A stretch of 64,000 nucleotides of DNA from an uncultured Alphaproteobacteria bacterium (GTDB taxonomy: Bacteria; Pseudomonadota; Alphaproteobacteria; Micropepsales; Micropepsaceae): positions 1-64,000 of the forward strand of contig CADEFU010000007.1 in NCBI GenBank assembly GCA_902826695.1. Direction: 5' to 3'. Within the stretch, counting starts at the first letter, position 1. The number at the start of each line of letters is the position of its first letter. The position numbers and the translations under genes are program-made. The notes under the pieces are model-generated. The model was not told where the DNA came from, ran no database searches, and saw only the letters and a program-made list of their open reading frames with translations. Below, one piece after another: positions 58,901-64,000 of the stretch.

Positions 58901-60271
58901 CAGATCGGCCGAAGCGCCTTGTGTCGCATTCAAAGCATAAAAGCTGATGCGGTCGTAATCCGCGCCGCCGTCAAGTGAATCGACGCCAGCGCCGCCGTTC
59001 AGCGTGTCATCACCGCCGCCGCCGGCGAGGTTGTCGTCAGCGGCAAGCCCGGTCAGCGTGTTGGCGTTGGCATCACCGGTCAGCACGTCGCCGAATGCCG
59101 AACCGGTTATGTTTTCGATTGAGACGAACGTATCCCCGGCCGCGTCTCCGCCAGCGTTGGTTCCCGCTTGAAGATTGATGGTCACGGCGGAGGGCGAGTC
59201 CTCGTAGGAAGCCGTGTCGCTATCCGCACCGCCATCGAGACTGTCGGCGCCGCCGCCGCCGGCGAGGATATCGTTTCCGGCATCGCCGTAGAGTGTGTTG
59301 TCGCCGGCGCCCGTCCTTAGCGTATCGTCGCCGTTGCCGCCACGCGGGGCGCCGGTGATGGTGCCAAGGCGGCCGTCATAGGTGTCGGCGTGCTCTCCCA
59401 GGTCCACCCAACCGATGATCTGGCCGTTGTTCAGGAGGACATCGTCGCCGAGGGCGAGAAAAACGTTGCCGTCGAGGAGTCCGTTGTTGGTGACATTTAC
59501 GGCGGCCGAAACGCTCTGGTTGCCGCCGCTGAATGAGGCCTCGTAGAGGGCGTAGTCGCCGCGAATGACGCCGTCGTTGACGATCGGACCCATATTGTGT
59601 CCGGCGTAGGAGATGCCAACGCTCTGCGCAATTAGAGCGTTGGTATCCGGATTTGCATCGATCGCTTCGATCAGACCCGTGTTGTGGACCGAGGCTCTAC
59701 CATTCGAGAACGCGACTGCGCCGGTACCGGCCGATCGCGTTGCGTCTGTGGACGTAGCTCTGATGGTGCCTGCATTGTCTAACGTTCCGCCGTTGTACAG
59801 ACTCACGCCGGTTGCGCCCAAGGCCGCATTGGCTGTGATCAGGCCGGTGGAGGTGTTGGTGACGGTTCTGGCGTAGTCTCCGAAGGCCGGGGAGGCAATC
59901 AGATATGCGACGGCTTTTATTGCGCCGACTGCTTCGACGGTGCCGCTGTTGTAAAGACTTGGGCCAAATGCCGGGGCGTAGATGGTGAGTACATGCAGCG
60001 TGTTTGGAGCGACCGCGCTGATCAGACCGGTGTTTTCAACAATTCCTCCAGCCGCGTCGAAATGCAGAAACGAGTAGAAGTAGTTGGGGGTCATACGCAC
60101 CGCGGTATCGTAAAATCTCAGTTCGCCGTGGTTGTAGAGCGACGGTGGCGTATCACCCGGGCTGACGGTGCGGAATTCGATACGGGTAGAGCTCAGATCA
60201 GACGTGTCGTATCCGTAGTTCAACACGCTTCCGGCAGGGGTCGTCCAATCCTGCGACACAAGTATCGGCAT
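55970..60271 (-). CDS. RTX-type calcium-binding secreted protein, 1433 residues
   Basis: A very long protein with no N-terminal signal peptide and a C-terminus typical of type I secretion. About residues 1-290 are repeats of the N-x-G-x-I form (VENTGLISAV, HNTGLIEAI, LDNAGTIRAT), a probable beta-helix. The rest is RTX nonapeptide repeats (GGxGxDxUx), for example GGDGDDWLDGGAGADQIFGG. In the C-terminal third four copies of a 98-residue unit occur in tandem. The end (FADNGGVDTIFDFDDFGDDT, ending ADDFAFV) is the usual secretion signal. No type I exporter is nearby. It may be a surface adhesin or an enzyme-less matrix protein. Confidence 0.9.
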   Translation of the reverse strand: MPILVSQDWTTPAGSVLNYGYDTSDLSSTRIEFRTVSPGDTPPSLYNHGELRFYDTAVRMTPNYFYSFLHFDAAGGIVENTGLISAVAPNTLHVLTIYAPAFGPSLYNSGTVEAVGAIKAVAYLIASPAFGDYARTVTNTSTGLITANAALGATGVSLYNGGTLDNAGTIRATSTDATRSAGTGAVAFSNGRASVHNTGLIEAIDANPDTNALIAQSVGISYAGHNMGPIVNDGVIRGDYALYEASFSGGNQSVSAAVNVTNNGLLDGNVFLALGDDVLLNNGQIIGWVDLGEHADTYDGRLGTITGAPRGGNGDDTLRTGAGDNTLYGDAGNDILAGGGGADSLDGGADSDTASYEDSPSAVTINLQAGTNAGGDAAGDTFVSIENITGSAFGDVLTGDANANTLTGLAADDNLAGGGGDDTLNGGAGVDSLDGGADYDRISFYALNATQGASADLTTQTIANDGFGNAETMTGIESFGLATSFADDFNGNNQANEFFVGTGDQAYGQAGDDTFWIAGVPLLANGGDGIDTINFAADTGKLVADSNGDGLAEIVAQTHGVFVDIASGTISDDGFGGSSGAGAFIEFERVVGSTFADTISGDSNANVIHGGDGYDTLSGGGGDDTILGEAGNDTLIGGAGADTLQGGADVDTIRGGAGADIIQGGDGAFDTATYDTSASGVAIDLQNHTATGGDAEGDVLSSIERLTGSAFDDTLYGDGASNVLTGGAGNDFLDGRGEGDTLYGGDGDDFLIGSTGDVANQLNGGDGFDTVSYANSAAPIFVQSPIAVRVGNGVSSVIESLSSIEKIIGSSFDDTMFGDGSAISYSGGGGSDSINAGGGSDVLDGDAGDDYLFGGEGNDTLQGGDGNDWLDGGAGADSLGGGAGTDDLARYDDSSAGVNVDLLALTASGGHATGDTISGIESVSGSAFNDQLSGDANPNRLIGNGGNDFIQGRGGADNIQGGDGDDWLDGGAGGDTIDGGAGVLDVAAYGASASAVNLDLQNSTFSGGDAAGDVLTNVEGLSGSSFGDQLFGNASSNRLFGQGGNDFIQGRGGNDTIDGGDGDDWLDGGAGADQIFGGAGTNDIVAYGASTAAINADLAAFTFTGGDAAGDTYSGVEGVSGSSFGDQIFGDANANRLFGQGGNDFIQGRGGNDVIDGGDGDDWLDGGAGADQIFGGAGTNDIVAYGASNAAVNADLQAFTFSGGDATGDTYSGVEGVSGSGFGDQLFGNGSANRLFGQGGNDFIQGRGGNDVIDGGNGDDWLDGGAGGDQIFGGAGTNDVVAYGSSLAAVTVDMAAFTFSGGDATGDTYSGIEGVSGSGLNDQISGDANANRLYGQAGADTLAGRGGNDQLTGGNDNDIFVFADNGGVDTIFDFDDFGDDTIQLSITGITGFAGVQAVMTQVGADVVIDFATTDIVLVNTTLASMGADDFAFV
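56300..57475 (-). repeat. Four tandem 294-bp repeats inside the RTX gene
   Basis: A unit of 98 codons is repeated four times, at about 57182-57475, 56888-57181, 56594-56887 and 56300-56593. Each begins with an F/S-G-D/N-A/G-x-x-N-R-L motif and includes GGNDFIQGRGGNDVIDGG, then the strand AYGASNAAVNADLQAFTFSG. The first copy is the most diverged, and copies 2 to 4 are nearly identical at protein level. This is a recent in-gene amplification. Confidence 0.85.
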
Positions 60272-60566
60272 CCTTCCCCCTTCCGGTGCTCCTAGTGGCC
60301 CCTGTTGTTCACCAGCGCGAACGTCTTGCCCTCGCGCGCCCGCCCGCTACACAATGAGGAACGTTCAATGCTCGCCGGACGTGGTCACGGCCGATGACAA
60401 GAACTGAGCCCCCGCAGCACAGCGCGTCGCGATTTTCGCCAACCGTTCGCAAGCGTAGGCTGAATGGCGCACGGCGCCTACTGCGCGCCGGCAATTCCGC
60501 GCGCGTGTTGCCTTTCCGGCGCGCGTTCGCCTCTCAGGCGAAATTCGAGATGGTTACTTTGCGGGT
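60272..60566. other. RTX upstream region
   Basis: About 295 bases between the RTX start and the DUF2061 stop. A GGGGGAAGG site precedes the RTX ATG. Frames in this stretch are arginine-rich and are not called as genes. Promoter elements are not obvious. Confidence 0.4.
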
Positions 60567-60857
60567 TTACTCCGCCGCCACGACACCCGCAGGCACCGTC
60601 TCAGCCTCCCTCACGCCCCACGTCACGCGCGACCAGGCGCGTTCGTGGAAATAGTAGAGCACCATCTTCGTCGCGAGCTCGAGCACGGCGATCGATCCGC
60701 CAATGGCGGCGTCACCGGTCAAGAGCCAGCCCAGCAAGAACGTGTCGAACGAGCCGATGCCGCGCCAGGTCACTGTCTTGGCGATCGCGCGCGCGTGGGT
60801 CGTGCGGCTTTCGCCAATGATCTGTTGGGTGCTCACAGGGGCAAACCTCGATGACAT
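60567..60857 (-). CDS. DUF2061-family membrane protein
   Basis: A 96-residue membrane protein of the DUF2061 family. The motif KTVTWRGIGSFDTFLLGWLL, then TGDAAIGGSIAVLELATKMV and LYYFHERAWSRVTWG matches the family (K-T-x-T-W-R, D-T-F, then E-x-x-T-K-x-x-L-Y-Y-x-H-E-R-x-W). Two transmembrane helices are expected. The function is unknown. ATG 60857 gives an ordinary start. Confidence 0.9.
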   Translation of the reverse strand: MSSRFAPVSTQQIIGESRTTHARAIAKTVTWRGIGSFDTFLLGWLLTGDAAIGGSIAVLELATKMVLYYFHERAWSRVTWGVREAETVPAGVVAAE

Positions 60858-60930
60858 GACGCAATGCCGCTTCGGCAGCGGCGGGACGATAGGGGATCAA
60901 ATAAACACAAACAACCGGAAAATAAAATGA

Positions 60931-60959
60931 ATGCCGTACAGAAATGTGAAATACGGCAT
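60931..60959 (-). terminator. Terminator of the tandem-paralogue operon
   Basis: ATGCCGTA (60931-60938) and TACGGCAT (60952-60959) form an 8-bp stem with a 13-base loop. On the minus strand it is followed by TCATTTTATTTTCC, a U-rich run. It lies 60-90 bp after the stop of the gene at 61023. Confidence 0.7.
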
Positions 60960-61022
60960 AAGACGCTGAAAAGAGGGGGTTAAACGGCAAAGCAGGCACC
61001 CGGGCCGGCCGACCTGGCGCCA

Positions 61023-62090
61023 CTATTCCTGCTCTTCGATCCACGCATCGGCCGGTGGCGGTGCCACGCCCGGCGGCGGCATCGGCGCGCCGTAGCCGGC
61101 GGTCGCGTCGAACACGGTGCCCCAGCCATCGTCTTCGTTCGGCCGAAGCAACCGCGCAACGATGAACCCGAACGCCTCGGCATAGCTCGCATGCGAGGTG
61201 ACGAAGGCGTGGATCAGGGCGCGGTTGCGCTTCTCGCCCTCGTGGTCGCTCGCGTCCCACGTCGCATCGCGGTGCTGAATGACGAGGCCAAGCTTCGTCT
61301 CCGAGCCCACGATCGTCACCTGTTCGATCTCGTAAGTATGTCCCCCCATCTTCCAGCGCCGCGGCGGAGCGCCTTTCAGCTCGTCCGGCACCCGCAGCTT
61401 GGCCAGGGCGGCATCGACGCCGGGCTTCAACGCAATCTGCATATCCGCCCCGCGATAGGCGGTGGCGGACGCCGCCGACATCAGCATGTAGGCGTTGAAC
61501 GCATGCCCCTTGCGATCTTGCTCTTGCGCAAGCGCCGCAAGGTCGCCCGCCGGCCGCCCCGCAATGCCCGAGATCCCGGCGTGAAAGCTCTCAACCTGAA
61601 AACGCGCGCCGTGTCTGATCAGCCAAGCGGTCAGCGCCCAATCATGCGCCGCCGACTTCGCCGACATGAGCACATGCACCTGCGTCACATCCGGCTGCGC
61701 ATTGACCGCAACCCACGCCTCGTTGTTACCGCAATAGACGCGCCCGGTCTTGCCCCCGGACCGCTCCACCTGAAACGCCTGCGCGACGCTTAAGCCATCG
61801 AACGCCGCGCCGCCCGACGCAAGCGTCCGCTTCACGATCGTATCGAACTTTTCGGCGGGCACTTGCTTCTTGAGCGCAGGCGAGGTCATCGCATAGGCCG
61901 CGCGCGCATCCCCCTTCAACATCGCCTGAAAGAAGCCCCGCGCCGAAGCCGCGGCGTCCTTGCGAAGCGAGGCTTCGATCGCCTCGTCCTGCAAACACGA
62001 AACGCCGCCGCCGAGCGGTATCCACCCGACCGCAAGCGCATAAATCAAAAACAGCACCACCGCCCCAACCGCGATGCGCCCGAATCGCAT
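61023..62090 (-). CDS. Hypothetical membrane-anchored protein, tandem paralogue 2
   Basis: A 355-residue protein with an N-terminal anchor (IAVGAVVLFLIYALAVGWI). The soluble part starts with a DUF3887/NTF2-like region (ARGFFQAMLKGDARAAYAMT, then SPALKKQVPAEKFDTIVKRT) and contains DRKGHAFNAYMLMSAASATA, LAKLRVPDELKGAPPRRWKM and VSIVGSETKLGLVIQH-like strands (VTIVGSETKLGLVIQH). It is a clear paralogue of the next gene (matching GHSFNAYLLALTATYRADRG and LALVMVHADPAWDGKD there). Its C-terminus is Pro-rich and acidic. The function is unknown, and a periplasmic location is inferred. Confidence 0.72.
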   Translation of the reverse strand: MRFGRIAVGAVVLFLIYALAVGWIPLGGGVSCLQDEAIEASLRKDAAASARGFFQAMLKGDARAAYAMTSPALKKQVPAEKFDTIVKRTLASGGAAFDGLSVAQAFQVERSGGKTGRVYCGNNEAWVAVNAQPDVTQVHVLMSAKSAAHDWALTAWLIRHGARFQVESFHAGISGIAGRPAGDLAALAQEQDRKGHAFNAYMLMSAASATAYRGADMQIALKPGVDAALAKLRVPDELKGAPPRRWKMGGHTYEIEQVTIVGSETKLGLVIQHRDATWDASDHEGEKRNRALIHAFVTSHASYAEAFGFIVARLLRPNEDDGWGTVFDATAGYGAPMPPPGVAPPPADAWIEEQE

Positions 62091-62162
62091 GACGCTCTCT
62101 CCGCTGCCTCGCGCGAGAGTAGGGGAGGGCGCGCGCCTTTCAAAGCGGCACGCAGCGTCTCC

Positions 62163-63194
62163 TCACGGCGGCGGCGGTGCAGTCTCCGGCGCGACCTGTT
62201 CCCGATACCCTGTCGCCGTATCGTACACCGTCGACCAGGCCTCGGTCTGCCCCGGCCATTGCATGCGCGCGACGATGGTGCCGAACACGTCCTTGGCTTC
62301 CGGGTGCGTCTTCAGAAAGGCATCGATGAAGCGATGGTTGCGCGTCTCGGCGCCGTCCTGGTCTTTCCCGTCCCACGCGGGATCGGCGTGCACCATGACG
62401 AGCGCGAGCTTGGCCTCGTTCATCACCGTCACCTGATCGACGACGAACTTCGTGCCCTCCATCGTCCACACCGCAGGCAGCGCGGTCACGAACTCCACCG
62501 GCACCGGCAGCTTGGCCAGCGCCGCATCGGCTTCCGCTTTCACGCCTAGCCGGAAGTCGTCGCCCCGATCGGCGCGATAGGTCGCCGTCAGCGCCAGAAG
62601 ATAGGCGTTGAACGAGTGCCCCTTGGCGGCCTCATCCGCCGACATCTTCATCAGATCGCGCGCATAGAGACCCGCCATCGACGTCATCGAGCGGAAGAAC
62701 CCTTCAACCTCCCACCGCCCGTCGTTCTCGGCGAGCGACAACGTCACCGCCCACCCGTTGTCGCTCGTCTTGCCGGTGTAGAGGAGGTGCGACTGCGTCT
62801 GCCCGGGCTTGGCGGTCATCGAAGCGGTTTTGCCGTCGGGTCCGTCGACGGCGCACGAAACCTCGCCCTCGCCGCGTGGCCGATGCGTATGCTGAAGCTT
62901 CAGATCGGCAAGCTGCGAGACCAGCGTCGAAGCCGTCGCCGCAAACTCCGCCTCGGGCCACCCCGCGCGTGTCGCAGCTGAAAGCTGCGCGTAGGCCCCC
63001 GCCATGTCGCCCGCCGAAACCGCTGCGATGAATTCTTCTCCGCGCGTCTCCGGCCCCTTGCGCCACGCGGCATCAAGATCGTCGTCCCGCGCGCACGAAG
63101 CCCCACTGGCGGGCAGCGGCACGACGCCGGACCAAACCGCATAAGCGCCCGCCGCCACGACGGCCGCCGCACCAGCAATCAACACTGCCCGCAT
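62163..63194 (-). CDS. Hypothetical membrane-anchored protein, tandem paralogue 1
   Basis: A 343-residue protein with an N-terminal anchor (VLIAGAAAVVAAGAYAVWSG) and one Cys (ASCARDDD) shortly after it. The same architecture as the following gene is seen: a DUF3887-like region (GEEFIAAVSAGDMAGAYAQL), then GHSFNAYLLALTATYRADRG and a Pro-rich end. The two copies differ enough to be old paralogues. It begins 4 bp after the barrel gene stop, so the three form an operon with the barrel protein first. The operon ends at the terminator at 60931-60959. Confidence 0.72.
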   Translation of the reverse strand: MRAVLIAGAAAVVAAGAYAVWSGVVPLPASGASCARDDDLDAAWRKGPETRGEEFIAAVSAGDMAGAYAQLSAATRAGWPEAEFAATASTLVSQLADLKLQHTHRPRGEGEVSCAVDGPDGKTASMTAKPGQTQSHLLYTGKTSDNGWAVTLSLAENDGRWEVEGFFRSMTSMAGLYARDLMKMSADEAAKGHSFNAYLLALTATYRADRGDDFRLGVKAEADAALAKLPVPVEFVTALPAVWTMEGTKFVVDQVTVMNEAKLALVMVHADPAWDGKDQDGAETRNHRFIDAFLKTHPEAKDVFGTIVARMQWPGQTEAWSTVYDTATGYREQVAPETAPPPP

Positions 63195-63198
63195 GCCG

Positions 63199-63846
63199 CT
63201 AAAACTCGTTCACAATGGTCAAGCCCACAGTATGTGCGGTCCATGAGATCGCCACGTCGGCGGCCGCGCTCGTCAGCGTGTCGAGCCGGTTCGTGCCGTC
63301 CATCTCTGAGTAGCGATACTCAAGCCCATAGCGCCAGCCGCCGCTCATCGAGAGCTCGCCGCTCAGACCGAACGCATGCCCGTCGTGGATCGACGACGTC
63401 TTCAGCAGTCCGCCCGCGCTCGCCTCCACATCGCCGGCCGCAAGCGCGGCACTGCCCGAAACCAAGATGTCCCCGATAATGACGCCAGCGCGCACCTCCG
63501 CCTCGCCAAGCCAGTCGAGCGCGCCACGGCATCGTGCGCTTCCCGCGCACAGATTGTCGAATGCGAGGTCGGCATAAGACGCGCGCACGCCCAATCCCAC
63601 GACGAACGACCCGAACCTGAAGTCATAGCCGGCCATCGCCCCCGCCACGACGCCGCCTTCGCCGCCGGCCGCCCCGCTCGCCGGCCCGACGAACGAGCAT
63701 CCGCCGCACCAGTCACCCTGCGCGCCGAAACCGTAAGCCGTCTGCAAGCCAAGATAAGCGCCGTCGAACGACGCCTTCGGCGCCGCCGCAAACACCCCCG
63801 GCGCCGCCACCATCAAGGCAGCGAGCATGACGACCCAACGAAACAT
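63199..63846 (-). CDS. Outer-membrane beta-barrel protein
   Basis: A 215-residue exported protein with a signal peptide (MFRWVVMLAALMVAAPGVFA). Alternating strands (GAYLGLQTAYGFGAQGDW, then FVVGLGVRASYADLAFD, GELSMSGGWRYGLEYRYSE and AHTVGLTIVNEF) end in a terminal Phe, which fits an 8-stranded OmpA/OmpW-type barrel. Two pairs of Cys (WCGGC and LCAGSARC) are unusual in such barrels. It is the first gene of the operon with the two tandem paralogues. The segment 63847-64000 upstream holds no convincing gene. Confidence 0.8.
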   Translation of the reverse strand: MFRWVVMLAALMVAAPGVFAAAPKASFDGAYLGLQTAYGFGAQGDWCGGCSFVGPASGAAGGEGGVVAGAMAGYDFRFGSFVVGLGVRASYADLAFDNLCAGSARCRGALDWLGEAEVRAGVIIGDILVSGSAALAAGDVEASAGGLLKTSSIHDGHAFGLSGELSMSGGWRYGLEYRYSEMDGTNRLDTLTSAAADVAISWTAHTVGLTIVNEF

Positions 63847-64000
63847 GAAGTCCCCCAACCCCACGATGAGCCGCCACCCTAACCCCGCGCCGCCGCGTGA
63901 GAGGTGACCCGCCAACAACGCCCACGGGATTATTCCACGCCGTTTTCCCGCCGCTGGGGCGGGGCAGGCCGAACAACTCGCTCGTCAGGCGAACCTGCGG

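Noticed and set aside
60394..60654. 86-codon plus-strand frame between the RTX and DUF2061 genes
   Set aside because: Arg/Ser-rich, no start signal, and partly antisense to DUF2061. No homologous motif was seen.

Overview
The window is a GC-rich stretch of bacterial chromosome. The style of the proteins points to a free-living alphaproteobacterium of soil or water (inference, not a measured placement). They include many secreted peptidases and esterases, outer-membrane barrels, RTX and ankyrin proteins, BlaI/BlaR, Rrf2, HipAB, a CsbD-like protein and small conserved proteins of a kind common in Rhizobiales-like genomes. No rRNA, tRNA, CRISPR array, phage block or full transposon was seen. The layout is a mosaic of short operons, most of them annotated as accessory or housekeeping enzymes.

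Region by region. 1-4.4 kb: a trypsin-like protease with an overlapping lipoprotein, then a PhyH dioxygenase and esterase pair on the other strand. 4.4-5.7 kb: a repeat-rich gap around one small gene. 5.7-10.3 kb: a Cj0069-type ATP-grasp protein, a hipBA toxin-antitoxin operon with three ATCGATCGAT operators, a CsbD-like protein and a three-gene operon of small proteins. 10.3-18.3 kb: a secreted ankyrin protein, a barrel protein, a membrane histidine kinase, a VOC protein and secreted or anchored small proteins. 18.4-24.4 kb: a GFA enzyme, a class-C-like serine hydrolase, a Sel1 operon, and an Rrf2 regulator with its methyltransferase. 24.8-28.8 kb: two large metallopeptidases (M13 and DUF885). 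29.5-32.4 kb: a cytochrome P450, enolase-superfamily and SnoaL operon. 34.5-43.3 kb: an M81 peptidase, a frameshifted cupin, an acyl-carrier-like membrane protein with its two ACP halves in permuted order, an SDR, and a blaI-blaR-S41 cluster. 43.5-44.8 kb: sbtA-sbtB, a bicarbonate transporter and its PII-like partner. 45-55 kb: four small regulator modules (TetR, MarR, ArsR and neighbours) plus NTF2-fold secreted proteins. 55-60 kb: a cupin and a 1433-residue RTX protein. 60.5-63.9 kb: DUF2061 and an operon of a barrel protein with two tandem paralogues.

Two interspersed repeat families run through the window. One is a 68-bp palindromic element built on the core GTGACAGCATACCTATTC, with two near-identical full copies and three single arms. 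The other is a roughly 160-bp inverted-repeat (MITE-like) element with copies at 5.3 and 54.4 kb. One full palindrome abuts a 26-codon fragment of a lost gene.

The strongest candidates for something not well described are these. First, the permuted ACP protein at 38507-39193, in which both ACP halves should lie on the same side of the membrane. Second, the two repeat families. Third, the hip operator array that sits almost on the start codon. All coordinates and motifs were read by eye from the sequence; family names come from recognised motifs and no database search was run.
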